A DNA stretch of 37,553 nt, from positions 1-37,553 of the forward strand of contig JAEYNZ010000026.1 in assembly GCA_023412195.1 (NCBI GenBank), read 5' to 3'. Shown one piece after another: positions 24,785 through 33,359 of this stretch (its first letter is position 1; every line of letters starts with the position of its first letter). The position numbers were made by a program, and so were the translations under genes. The notes under the pieces are model-generated. The model searched no databases and had not been told where the DNA came from. It worked only from the letters and a program-made list of their open reading frames with translations. This stretch comes from Bacteroidota bacterium. GTDB taxonomy: Bacteria; Bacteroidota; Bacteroidia; Bacteroidales; Prolixibacteraceae.

Positions 24785-25480
24785 ATGAAAATAGAATATG
24801 AAATTGCAGTTTTATACATGGATGAATTTTTAATTGTAGTTGATAAACCAGCAGGACTGGCAGTTCATAAAAATGATTTCATGCCTCATGACGCTCCTTA
24901 TCTGACCAAGCTGGTGGGGGAAATAACCGGCCATCGTATATTTAATGTCCACAGGCTTGATGCAAGAACATCGGGTGTAATCATACTTGCGTTTACTTCG
25001 GAAATGGCACATCAGCTAACTGTACAATTTGAAAACAAGGAGGTGTCCAAAAAATATGTTGCAGTAGTACAGGGTAATCCAGGTGAAGGTATTTTCAATA
25101 ATGAAGTCAGGGTAAAAAAGGGTGCAAAACACCGGAAACCGGCAGTTACCCGCTATAAAACCATTGAAACTGTGGAACTGGACATAATGAATAAAGAAAA
25201 TGATAAAGTTATACTCAGCATGGTGGATATCATTCCTGAAACCGGCCGGTGGCATCAGATCCGGCAGCATTTTGCACAAAACCGTTTTGATATAATCGGA
25301 GATACATATCATGGCAATTTTAACCTGAACAGGATCATAAATGAAGTCACCGGAATCAACAGGCTATTGCTCCATTCTTCAGCTTTGCGATTGACCCATC
25401 CGCACAATAATAAGGTAATAGAAATCGTGTCACCGGCACCTTCCGATTTTCGAACGGTGATGAATTACCGTAGTTTTTAA
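24785..25480 (+). CDS. RluA-family pseudouridine synthase (TruC-like)
   Basis: The 231 residues form a single catalytic domain without an S4 domain. Family motifs are IVVDKPAGLAVH, VHRLDARTSGVIILA with the catalytic Asp 59, KKYVAVVQG, ETGRWHQIRQHF and LLLHSSALRL. The short length and the PAGLAVH motif fit TruC, which modifies U65 of some tRNAs, but RluA-type rRNA substrates cannot be excluded. The usual HRLD[RK]xTSG is HRLDARTSG here, so the basic residue after the catalytic Asp is Ala with Arg shifted by one. The gene is divergent from the murein-peptide operon and alone in its unit. Confidence 0.85.
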   Translation: MKIEYEIAVLYMDEFLIVVDKPAGLAVHKNDFMPHDAPYLTKLVGEITGHRIFNVHRLDARTSGVIILAFTSEMAHQLTVQFENKEVSKKYVAVVQGNPGEGIFNNEVRVKKGAKHRKPAVTRYKTIETVELDIMNKENDKVILSMVDIIPETGRWHQIRQHFAQNRFDIIGDTYHGNFNLNRIINEVTGINRLLLHSSALRLTHPHNNKVIEIVSPAPSDFRTVMNYRSF

Positions 25481-25501
25481 TGTTTATAAATACCAAACCT
25501 G

Positions 25502-25531
25502 TTGCAGCTTTCATGATTTATTTTATATTTG
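25502..25531 (+). promoter_or_regulatory. Promoter of the S9 peptidase gene
   Basis: TTG at 25502-25504, a 19-base spacer and TATATTTG at 25524-25531 match the Bacteroidota -33/-7 consensus well. A start near 25538 would give a leader of about 30 nt before the ATG at 25569. Confidence 0.55.
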
Positions 25532-25568
25532 AACTTTCAATAAGCCGGAATGTAAACCACTGAAGAGG

Positions 25569-28355
25569 ATGTTTGTGATGAAGATTTTAACATTGTTTAT
25601 TGCTGTAATAATTTTCCTTGAAACTTTTGGGCAGATCCCTGCAAAAAAGCCCCTGTCTATTGAAGATTATAAATCATGGAACTCATTGTCGAATACAATC
25701 CTGTCAGCTGACGGCAGGTATGTAGCTTTTGAACAAAACCCGCAGAGAGGCGACGGGATCCTTGTTTTAAAAAAGGACAGGATTAAAGAAACCTTCCCAC
25801 GAGGATATAAAGCTGAATTTAGTCCTGAAAGTAATTTTCTTGTTTTTGGGATAAAACAGCCTGAGAAAACTGTTCGTGATGCCCGTGCAAAAAAAGTTTC
25901 CAGGAATAAATTTCCACAAGACAGTCTGGCGGTACGTATATTTTCACCAGTAGACAGGCTCCATAAGTTCCCACGACTCGGTTACTTCAGGATTCCTGAG
26001 GAGAATGCCCGTTGGATCGCTTTCACTCAATCAATGGAAGAAAAGCAGGATACTTCCATCCAGGAGGGAGAGAAAAAGGCAAAAACAAGTAAGAATAACG
26101 ACCTTGTGCTTTTCAATGTAGAAACAGCCGATACGCTTGTTTTTAAGGATGTTAAAGAATGGATTTATGCAAAAACCGGGAATGTATTGTTTCTGAAATA
26201 TGAAAAGGAAGAAAAAGAAGGAACATTTACATCATTGCAAACTTTTTATCCCTCAACAGGAACAAAGACTCAGTTATTTTCAGAGAAAGGATGGATGGAG
26301 CGGTTAGTAATTGATGATAACGGTGAGAAGTATGCGTTTCTGTTTACAACTGATACAATCAAGGAAAAAATCTATTCCATGTACATTGGAGGTCCGGGTC
26401 AAACAGCTGAGAAAAAGATTGACAGTTATACTCCGGGAATACCTGTGGGTTGGTCCCCAAGCAAAAACGGAATTGTCTATTTTTCTAAAAACGGAACCAG
26501 ACTTTACTTCGGTACATCAGAAAGTCCGCGTGTGGAAGAAAAAGATTCACTGAAGGATGAGGAAAAACCTCTGCTCGACATTTGGAGCTGGAATGATGAT
26601 AAACTGCAATCGCAACAGCTTGTGGAACTTGAAAGGGAAAGAAAACGTACTTATCTGGCCGTTTATCATCTCGATTTAAGCAGATTTGTACAATTGGCTG
26701 ATCCCACCCTGAAAAATGTGGCACCAGGCCAGAAAGGCAATGGGAATATAGCCCTTGGATATAATGAAGAGCCCTACCTCAGGGAAACCGGGTGGACAGG
26801 AAAATATTCACGTGACTACTATCTGGTTGATGTGAATTCGGGAATTAAAAGGGAGATTGTCGACTGCCAGCCCTATGTCAGAATTTCTCCAGGTGGCAGA
26901 TTTGTCATCTGGTATAATTATGAAGAGGGGAATTTTTATGCCCGTTCTACTGATATCAATAAACTTGAGGCTGTGCCCCTGACTGGAATTCTTCCGGTAA
27001 ATTTTTTCGATGAAGATGATGACAGACCTACTGATCCCTCTCCATATGGAATTGCAGGGTGGAGTGAAGACGACAGGTTTATTTATATATACGACCGTTT
27101 TGATATATGGAGGTTAGATCCCTCAGGTGAAAGGGTACCGGTCTGTATAACAAAAGGTTTGGGAAGACGAACCCAGACCAGGTTCAGATACCTGCAACTT
27201 GATTACGATCTGGACTACATCCCACATGACCAGCCTGTACTGCTGAATGCATTTAATGAAAATACGATGTCAGATGGGTTTTACAGTTTTAATTTCGGAC
27301 AGATATCAGAGCCTGAATTACTGTTGATACAACAATCTCATTTCAGTGGTGTAAGAAAGGCAAAAGCTGCTGAAAAGCTCATCTGGACACGTGAGAATGT
27401 TCGTGATTTTCCGGATCTGTGGTACAGCAATTCAGATTTCTCTCACGCTGAAAGAATATCGTACGCCAATCCGCAACAGGAAGAATATGTATGGCCAAAC
27501 GTTCAGTTGGTTGAATGGACTTCTTTTTCAGGCGAAAAATTAAAGGGGCTTCTTTACTTCCCTGATAATATGGCGCCAGACAAGAAGTATCCTATGATTG
27601 TATATTTTTACGAAAAGAACTCAGAAAATCTTCACAGGCATCATCAACCGGCACCAAGCCGGTCAACTCTTGACAGGACTTACTATACCAGCAACGGGTA
27701 TATTGTTTTTGTACCTGATATTACCTACAGAAATGGGTATCCGGGGCAGAGTGCATACAATTCCGTAGTCAGCGGGACCCACTATCTTTTAAACACTTTT
27801 CCATATATTGATGAAAAGAAACTCGGGCTGCAGGGTCATAGCTGGGGTGGCTATCAGATTGCCTATCTTATAACCCAAACTGATCTTTTTGCTGCAGCTA
27901 TGGCGGGTGCTCCTGTCAGCAATATGACAAGCGCCTATGGCGGGATCAGATGGCAGACCGGAATGGTACGCATGTTTCAGTATGAAAGACAGCAAAGCCG
28001 GATTGGCGGATCGCTTTGGGAAATGCCCCTGCAGTATATAGAAAACTCACCTCTTTTTATGGCTCCGAAAGTGAATACCCCGCTGCTGATGATGCATAAT
28101 GATGCCGATGGAGCGGTACCTTGGTCACAGGGGATAGAATTTTTTGTGGCACTACGAAGGCTAAATAAACCGGTATGGCTTTTGAATTACAATCATCAGC
28201 CTCATAATCTCGAATCATCCAGTTGGGCCAACAGGATCGACCTGAGCAAACGCATGTCCCATTTCTTTGATCATTATCTCAAAGGCCAGCCAATGCCTCT
28301 ATGGATGGAAAAAGGAGTTCCTGCTTTGGAAAAGGGCAAAAATCTGGGTTACTGA
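25569..28355 (+). CDS. Exported S9-family prolyl oligopeptidase-type peptidase
   Basis: The protein has 928 residues. A signal peptide (about 1-22, ending ETFGQ) is followed by a long beta-propeller region (about 25-650). The C-terminal alpha/beta-hydrolase domain has a complete triad: LQGHSWGGYQ (Ser 758), HNDADGAVP (Asp 847) and NHQPHNL (His 879). S9 enzymes of this type cut short peptides, often after Pro, in the periplasm. The length is larger than DPP4-type enzymes (about 700-750), with the extra residues in the propeller, and no dipeptide-binding Glu-Glu motif is obvious. An alternative start is Met 4 (25578). It is a single-gene unit with a good promoter. Confidence 0.88.
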   Translation: MFVMKILTLFIAVIIFLETFGQIPAKKPLSIEDYKSWNSLSNTILSADGRYVAFEQNPQRGDGILVLKKDRIKETFPRGYKAEFSPESNFLVFGIKQPEKTVRDARAKKVSRNKFPQDSLAVRIFSPVDRLHKFPRLGYFRIPEENARWIAFTQSMEEKQDTSIQEGEKKAKTSKNNDLVLFNVETADTLVFKDVKEWIYAKTGNVLFLKYEKEEKEGTFTSLQTFYPSTGTKTQLFSEKGWMERLVIDDNGEKYAFLFTTDTIKEKIYSMYIGGPGQTAEKKIDSYTPGIPVGWSPSKNGIVYFSKNGTRLYFGTSESPRVEEKDSLKDEEKPLLDIWSWNDDKLQSQQLVELERERKRTYLAVYHLDLSRFVQLADPTLKNVAPGQKGNGNIALGYNEEPYLRETGWTGKYSRDYYLVDVNSGIKREIVDCQPYVRISPGGRFVIWYNYEEGNFYARSTDINKLEAVPLTGILPVNFFDEDDDRPTDPSPYGIAGWSEDDRFIYIYDRFDIWRLDPSGERVPVCITKGLGRRTQTRFRYLQLDYDLDYIPHDQPVLLNAFNENTMSDGFYSFNFGQISEPELLLIQQSHFSGVRKAKAAEKLIWTRENVRDFPDLWYSNSDFSHAERISYANPQQEEYVWPNVQLVEWTSFSGEKLKGLLYFPDNMAPDKKYPMIVYFYEKNSENLHRHHQPAPSRSTLDRTYYTSNGYIVFVPDITYRNGYPGQSAYNSVVSGTHYLLNTFPYIDEKKLGLQGHSWGGYQIAYLITQTDLFAAAMAGAPVSNMTSAYGGIRWQTGMVRMFQYERQQSRIGGSLWEMPLQYIENSPLFMAPKVNTPLLMMHNDADGAVPWSQGIEFFVALRRLNKPVWLLNYNHQPHNLESSSWANRIDLSKRMSHFFDHYLKGQPMPLWMEKGVPALEKGKNLGY

Positions 28356-28496
28356 ATTAATCACAGGCAGTCAAACATTTTGTCTTTTGCTTATTAATGT
28401 TTGCCTAAAAAATTAGATTATAATATTGACATAATTTATTTTAGAGGTAAGGTTTTTATGTTTTGTCCGTCATAACAGAAATTAAAACAGATTGCC

Positions 28497-29003
28497 ATGA
28501 AAAAAATAATGTTGTTCCCGGTATTCCTTTTCCTGATTCTGACCTCCTGTGATTATGACCGGGAAGTTACCAAAGCCTATACGAAATACAGGCACCATGA
28601 AGGCGTGACCAGCATGACTATCCCTGGATGGGTAATCAGGTTGGCATCCCGTATGGGTGATATGGAAAATGAAGAACGCGAATTGCTGCAAAGCATTCAT
28701 AAAGTCAGGATACTTACTATTGAAGATGATGATCTGAATGCCCGGGTAAACCTGCACAAGGAGTTCTACAAAAATATAAGTGAAAATACGGAACTTGAAG
28801 AGCTGATGGCAGTGAGGGAAGACGGAGAACAGGTAACCATTTTCGGAAAGGCAGATGATGAAGTAATACATGAAATGATCATCCTGGTTGGCGGCAACGA
28901 CAATGCACTGATCCATATAAAAGGTAATTTCAGGCCGGAGATGGTAGCATCAATTGCTAACAAAAATCAGAAGAAAGGTTTCTTCAGCCTGGGAAACCAT
29001 TAA
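28497..29003 (+). CDS. DUF4252 lipoprotein
   Basis: The 168-residue protein opens with a lipoprotein signal (LFLILTSC, Cys 18). The remaining 150 residues match the style of DUF4252, a Bacteroidota family: HHEGVTSMTIPGWVIRLA near the N-terminus, VRILTIEDDD in the middle and LVGGNDNALIHIKGNF near the end. The function is unknown. In other Bacteroidota such genes sit next to ECF sigma factors and anti-sigma proteins, but no such neighbour is seen here. It converges with the helicase gene with only 11 bases between stops, and a GGTTTC/GAAACC hairpin overlaps its last codons. Confidence 0.75.
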   Translation: MKKIMLFPVFLFLILTSCDYDREVTKAYTKYRHHEGVTSMTIPGWVIRLASRMGDMENEERELLQSIHKVRILTIEDDDLNARVNLHKEFYKNISENTELEELMAVREDGEQVTIFGKADDEVIHEMIILVGGNDNALIHIKGNFRPEMVASIANKNQKKGFFSLGNH

Positions 29004-29014
29004 AATCGTTTTCA

Positions 29015-31471
29015 TTAAGGTAATTTATCCATAACCAGCTTAATCTCGGTGTAGGAAAAGTCCTGTCCCAGTTTCTGCCTTAATTCTCCGAAAGTTTCTT
29101 CCGGCTTTCTGGCAATCAGCTGCTTCATGATGATGTCGTACTTTTTACGATCTACTACATCAAAAATATCCAACATCCCAAGGGTCACAAAATGGGCAAG
29201 ATGACCTTGAATGGTTGAGGCTGCCATTCCCCTTTCTCTTGCAATCTCTTCTGGTTTCAGACCCTGTTTGAAAAGAGTCAAACTAATTTCTTTTGTATCA
29301 AGACTTGCAAGTTCCACTTCCTTATGCGCATTCACAGGAATTTCCATACCTTTATCCCTGCGATAATCAAGAATAAGCGCCAGGAGTTCCCCACCGAAAA
29401 GCTTTAGTTTTTTGCCGCCCATACCTTTGATAGCTTTTAGCTGAGCAACACCGGCCGGTAGTTTTGCTGAAATTTCAACCATAATCTTCTGATGGAGAAC
29501 CTGAATTTCATTTGTTCCTGATTCCAGAGCTTTTTGTTTTCGCCATTGTTTTAACAACATATAAAAATCAGGGTTGGCTACTTTAGCCCCTGCTTTTGGC
29601 TGAGACATTTTTACCCCGGAATCATCAATGGCAGCAAGTGCCCTTGCCTCCAGATAATTTTTTATCGTGAATTTCTCCTGCAAGGTTAAAAGACAGGCTT
29701 TTTTAATTTTCAATTCAGTCTCAAGCCGCTGGAGTACTTCAGTGACCTTTTTCCGGACAGCCTTATTATCTGATTCAAAAAACAAGTTCTCAAATGTGTC
29801 AGGCAAGTGTTCCCTAAGTTTACCAAGAAAGTAACTTGCTGCCTTTTGAACTCTTTCCTGCAGCAAGGTATTGTTCTCAAAACTGCTTTCATTTGCTGTC
29901 ATTTTTGCTATTTGCTGATTAAATTTTTCAGCAACATCAACCAGTTCATCCTTAAACGGTTTTAAAAGTATGCTTAAGTCTTTTTGCAGATTTCCTAATA
30001 AAGAAGAAGAATTTTCTTCCCAATATTTCAGCAGGTAAGAAATAGTTTGGAGCATGGATCTGAAGTTGAAAAGCTCCCCCAGCAATTGTAATTCATAAGC
30101 CTTCCGGTGCAATGATAAAACATTATTATCAGGTTGGTTCTGTTCAACTTTGGAAGTGAACCCGATTACCGTTTCATCACTGATTACGCTTTGTGTATTG
30201 AGAGGTGTGCTCAGCACCAGCCCTTCAAGACTTTTACAACGGCTCAGGGCAACATACACTTGTCCATGGGCAAAAGATTGTCTTGCATCGATAACCGCTT
30301 TTTCAAAAGTGAGGCCTTGACTTTTATGTATGGTAATTGCCCAGGCAAGCTTGAGCGGGTATTGGGTAAACGTTCCTATAACTTCCTCTTCAATCTCCCC
30401 CGTTCCTTCATTCAGGGTATACCGGGTATTTTCCCATGTTACAGGTTCAACCTCAATTGCCTCATTTTCCTCCGGACATAGTACTTCAATCTGGTCATCC
30501 AGGATTTTTGAAACCTTTCCTATTTTTCCATTGTAAAATTTCTTTTCCTGCGATGGGTCGTTTTTGATAAACATAACCTGCGCACCTACTTTTATTTCAA
30601 GTATTTCATCGGCAGGATAAGCAAACTCCGGGAATTCATCCTCCACCTTGCATGTGAATCTGAATAACTTTCCTTTCAGATTTAAAAGTTGTCCTTCATT
30701 GATATTTTTTGCCTGGTAATTATGGGTGGTAAGGGTGATGTAACCTTCCTCCTGAGATGGAGAAAATTTGGGAATAAACCTGCTGTTCAGCAACTGCAGG
30801 TCGGATGCCTCCAGTTTATTATCACGTACTTTATTCAGCAATTCAATGAATTCCTGTTCCTTCTGACGGTATATATGCTTCAGTTCAATGCCCACAAATT
30901 CGGACTTTCTTAATACATGACTACTGAAGAAAAATCCTGTATCATAAAACTTTTTTAGTATACGCCACTCCTCATCTTTGATAACAGGGGCCAGTTGCTG
31001 CAGGTCGCCGATCATGAGCAACTGAACACCTCCAAACGGCTGGAAGCGGTTCTTGAAGCGGCGTAAAGTTGCATCAATGGCATCCAGTACATCGGCACGA
31101 ACCATACTGATTTCATCGATGACAAGCAGGTCAAGACTACGGATAATTTTAATTTTGATGCCGCTAAAACGGTTGATCCGGCCTGCTGAGCCGGTACCGG
31201 ACTCCTGATGATGAAAATTTTCTGATGAGCCCTGTGGAACCTGGGGACCGAATGGCAGCTGGAAAAAGGAGTGTATAGTTACTCCTCCTGCATTGATAGC
31301 AGCCACACCAGTAGGTGCTACTATGATCATCCTTTTTGGTGAAACCTTTTTTAAATTACGTAAAAAGGTGGTTTTCCCGGTTCCTGCCTTTCCTGTAAGA
31401 AAAACATGCTGATTTGTATATTGTATGTAATCAAATGCCAGTTGCAGTTGTGGGTTGTTTTCGTATGTCAT
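29015..31471 (-). CDS. Pif1-type DNA helicase with HRDC and HTH domains
   Basis: The protein has 818 residues. The superfamily 1B helicase core starts at the N-terminus: GKAGTGKT (27-34, Walker A), APTGVAAINAGG, LVIDEISM (Walker B), IGDLQQLAPV, and late motifs AITIHKSQGLTFEKAVID and YVALSRCKSLEGL. After a linker (about 460-640) come an HRDC domain (with GVAQLKAIKGMGGKKLKLFG) and a C-terminal HTH segment (LKPEEIARERGMAASTIQGH), both also seen in RecQ helicases. Pif1 enzymes unwind 5'-to-3', often at G-quadruplexes or stalled forks. It lies 70 bases after the ATP-cone nuclease on the same strand and may share its transcript. Confidence 0.9.
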   Translation of the reverse strand: MTYENNPQLQLAFDYIQYTNQHVFLTGKAGTGKTTFLRNLKKVSPKRMIIVAPTGVAAINAGGVTIHSFFQLPFGPQVPQGSSENFHHQESGTGSAGRINRFSGIKIKIIRSLDLLVIDEISMVRADVLDAIDATLRRFKNRFQPFGGVQLLMIGDLQQLAPVIKDEEWRILKKFYDTGFFFSSHVLRKSEFVGIELKHIYRQKEQEFIELLNKVRDNKLEASDLQLLNSRFIPKFSPSQEEGYITLTTHNYQAKNINEGQLLNLKGKLFRFTCKVEDEFPEFAYPADEILEIKVGAQVMFIKNDPSQEKKFYNGKIGKVSKILDDQIEVLCPEENEAIEVEPVTWENTRYTLNEGTGEIEEEVIGTFTQYPLKLAWAITIHKSQGLTFEKAVIDARQSFAHGQVYVALSRCKSLEGLVLSTPLNTQSVISDETVIGFTSKVEQNQPDNNVLSLHRKAYELQLLGELFNFRSMLQTISYLLKYWEENSSSLLGNLQKDLSILLKPFKDELVDVAEKFNQQIAKMTANESSFENNTLLQERVQKAASYFLGKLREHLPDTFENLFFESDNKAVRKKVTEVLQRLETELKIKKACLLTLQEKFTIKNYLEARALAAIDDSGVKMSQPKAGAKVANPDFYMLLKQWRKQKALESGTNEIQVLHQKIMVEISAKLPAGVAQLKAIKGMGGKKLKLFGGELLALILDYRRDKGMEIPVNAHKEVELASLDTKEISLTLFKQGLKPEEIARERGMAASTIQGHLAHFVTLGMLDIFDVVDRKKYDIIMKQLIARKPEETFGELRQKLGQDFSYTEIKLVMDKLP

Positions 31472-31541
31472 GGCAATGTATTTTGGCCTGGTTTAACTGG
31501 ACATAAGATATAAAAGTTTATTGAAATTTACAAGATTCTGC

Positions 31542-32387
31542 TCATAAAATTGCCTCAAGTTCATTCATCAGGGCTTTATGTTCTTTATTTGTCAGCTGAA
31601 GGTATTCCAGAACTTCAGGTTTTTCTATTAACTGACGGCAGATTACTATATCTTTTTCTAGCAACATCTTTTTTCTGATGTTGCTCAATTGGTTTAAAAC
31701 GGTGACAGGAAAAATTTTTTCACGGTCAATAATATCCTTAAGTCCATTCCCGGCCGGATAATCCCAGCTCAGAAGACGCAGTCCGCAGCAATTTCCATAA
31801 TCGCTGGCATCGGTCGTAAAACGGGTATTGGTAACCACCCAGCCGAAGAAGGTGAATCCCTGGTACAGTCCTGATTCCTGTTGTTTTATTATAATATCAT
31901 TTACTCTTGACCTGACGTAAAGTGGAACCTGAACACTGACAGTTTTACCCGGACTTTGACTGTATTTGCATTCAATAAGGTGTTGTTCGTTTCCGCTGGT
32001 TGCAATTACATCTACTTCATGCGAAACACAATGTCCTTTTATAATCTGACCTACCAATGTAGAATAACCTTTATATTCAAATATCTTACCTACAAAATGT
32101 TCAAAAGGGTAGCCTGTAGGACCAAGTTCCAGAATAGCTTTCTTAAGCTTATATTTGGCAGCGAGATGATTTTTTTTCTGCTGAAGAACGGAAAAAGCAC
32201 GGGCGTAAATTTTGGTCGTTGTTACACCTTCATAAATCCACTGCATGATATCCATTGTCACTTCGTCAACAACATCCTCATCCGCACCGGCATTCCTGAG
32301 TGAACTTTTAAGTTTTTCTGCTGAAAATGGTTCTTCCTCACCTGAAGCTTTCCTTACAAGAATAGTTTTGTTATTACTGCTTTTCAT
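31542..32387 (-). CDS. ATP-cone protein with PD-(D/E)XK nuclease domain
   Basis: The protein has 281 residues. Residues 8-90 form an ATP-cone (ILVRKASGEEEPFSAEKLKS, then LRNAGADEDVVDEV), the nucleotide-sensing domain known from ribonucleotide reductases and NrdR. Residues 93-200 resemble an Mrr-type restriction endonuclease: PFEHFVGKIFEYKGY, then HEVDVIAT (Asp 126) and HLIECKYS (Glu 139, Lys 141), a full PD-(D/E)XK site. The C-terminal 80 residues are helical. The pairing suggests a nuclease controlled by ATP or dATP levels, but the target is unknown. There are no methylase or specificity genes nearby. The next gene downstream is a Pif1-type helicase. Confidence 0.8.
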   Translation of the reverse strand: MKSSNNKTILVRKASGEEEPFSAEKLKSSLRNAGADEDVVDEVTMDIMQWIYEGVTTTKIYARAFSVLQQKKNHLAAKYKLKKAILELGPTGYPFEHFVGKIFEYKGYSTLVGQIIKGHCVSHEVDVIATSGNEQHLIECKYSQSPGKTVSVQVPLYVRSRVNDIIIKQQESGLYQGFTFFGWVVTNTRFTTDASDYGNCCGLRLLSWDYPAGNGLKDIIDREKIFPVTVLNQLSNIRKKMLLEKDIVICRQLIEKPEVLEYLQLTNKEHKALMNELEAIL

Positions 32388-32528
32388 TCAAATGATTAGT
32401 TGAAACTTTACAGTTTTGAATGCTATCGAAATATATTTTAATTATTTAAAGAAATACATAAAGATCCCCGGCACAGCATAAATAAATAAAAAAAATTATA
32501 ATCAGGCAATCACAAATCTACCTTTCGT

Positions 32529-32966
32529 TCAAAAATTCAAATTATTTATGAAGGTTTCTTTCTTCTGAAAACCATTGGTAATCAGGTTTTCAATATAGTC
32601 TCCAGGAATTGGTTTTACAATATAATCTATAACACTTTCGAAACTCAATGCTTTATTGCGATCTTTTTTTAGGATTGAACTTGTTGTAACAATAAAAAAT
32701 GTTTTATCCTTTTTTTTCGGAAAACTGGCTTCGAATTCTTTTATAAAATCAAATCCATGTATCTCCGGCATTTTTAGATCAAGCAGTATATAATCAGGAA
32801 AATCTTTTGAATCAGCATTATATTTCTTCTTAAGCACTTCAAGTGCCTCATCAGCATGCTCTTTAACCTGAAAAAATTCAGCATATGGTGTCCATCTGAT
32901 TACCATACTTGCCAGTTCATTGGTGAAAGTATCATCATCCACCATCATGACATTGTACTTTTTCAT
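32529..32966 (-). CDS. Single-domain response regulator
   Basis: The 145 residues form one receiver domain with no output domain. The acidic pocket is VDDD (10-12), the phosphoacceptor Asp 63 sits in ILLDLKMPEIHG, the switch Thr is in IVTTSSI (94-95) and the conserved Lys 118 is in YIVKPI. No histidine kinase lies in the window, so it is an orphan. Such stand-alone receivers act as phosphorelay intermediates or bind partner proteins. It is followed by an AT-rich gap of 141 bases before the ATP-cone gene, so a shared operon is not obvious. Confidence 0.92.
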   Translation of the reverse strand: MKKYNVMMVDDDTFTNELASMVIRWTPYAEFFQVKEHADEALEVLKKKYNADSKDFPDYILLDLKMPEIHGFDFIKEFEASFPKKKDKTFFIVTTSSILKKDRNKALSFESVIDYIVKPIPGDYIENLITNGFQKKETFINNLNF

Positions 32967-33338
32967 TTTTGAGATATATTGATTTATGGCCGTTTTATTT
33001 TAATTTCGCTATTATCAACCTGTCTGTCTTTCTCACTTAAAACTGCGGATTAAAATCATTCAAATATAAATTAAAATTTGGACCTTTCAACAAATTTGCA
33101 ATTAACATTAAAAGTTGGTTCTCCTTTGTATGACAGTAATCATTATCTCCTGTTGTCCAAAATAAATCATTCTGGCCGTTAAAAAGCCTTGTTAGAAAGA
33201 GGGTTTTAGTTATAATTTGCGAAATCCATACAAAATCAAATTCATTCAATCTCCGGCCAGTTACAAAAAATCTCACCATTCAATAATATGCATTATTTAT
33301 TTTGTGTAAACCCGTCCTGATTTAAACCAACACGGCTC
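32967..33338. other. Intergenic stretch between response regulator and msrB
   Basis: This AT-rich region of about 370 bases has no recognisable gene family. The only sizeable open frame is 33037-33279 (-), listed separately with low confidence. I found no hairpin terminator and no exact promoter element for the response regulator on the reverse strand. Confidence 0.4.
33037..33279 (-). CDS. Possible 80-residue hypothetical protein
   Basis: The frame starts MVRFFVTGRRLNEFDF and ends LYLNDFNPQF. The composition is protein-like, rich in Phe, Leu and Asn with two Trp, but this is also what AT-rich non-coding DNA gives. There is no Shine-Dalgarno, no promoter match, no signal peptide and no motif I recognise. 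It could be a decayed fragment. The main argument for it is that it is the only frame filling an otherwise empty gap. Confidence 0.2.
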   Translation of the reverse strand: MVRFFVTGRRLNEFDFVWISQIITKTLFLTRLFNGQNDLFWTTGDNDYCHTKENQLLMLIANLLKGPNFNLYLNDFNPQF

Positions 33339-33346
33339 TATATTTG
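33339..33346 (+). promoter_or_regulatory. msrB -7 element TATATTTG
   Basis: TATATTTG is an exact TAnnTTTG match 14 bases before ATG 33360. It predicts a leader of only a few bases for the long msrB form, while the internal start at 33489 would then have a leader of about 135 nt. No -33 element at the normal distance is visible. Confidence 0.45.
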
Positions 33347-33359
33347 TATTTACTTTGGA

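Noticed and set aside
28372..28403. CAAACATT/AATGTTTG hairpin after the S9 peptidase gene as a terminator
   Set aside because: The arms are only 8 bases with a 16-base loop and no T run follows, so it was not called as a terminator.
32529..33279. Two-component system with an adjacent histidine kinase
   Set aside because: Only a receiver domain is present, and no kinase domain motifs (H box, N box, G boxes) are found on either strand nearby.
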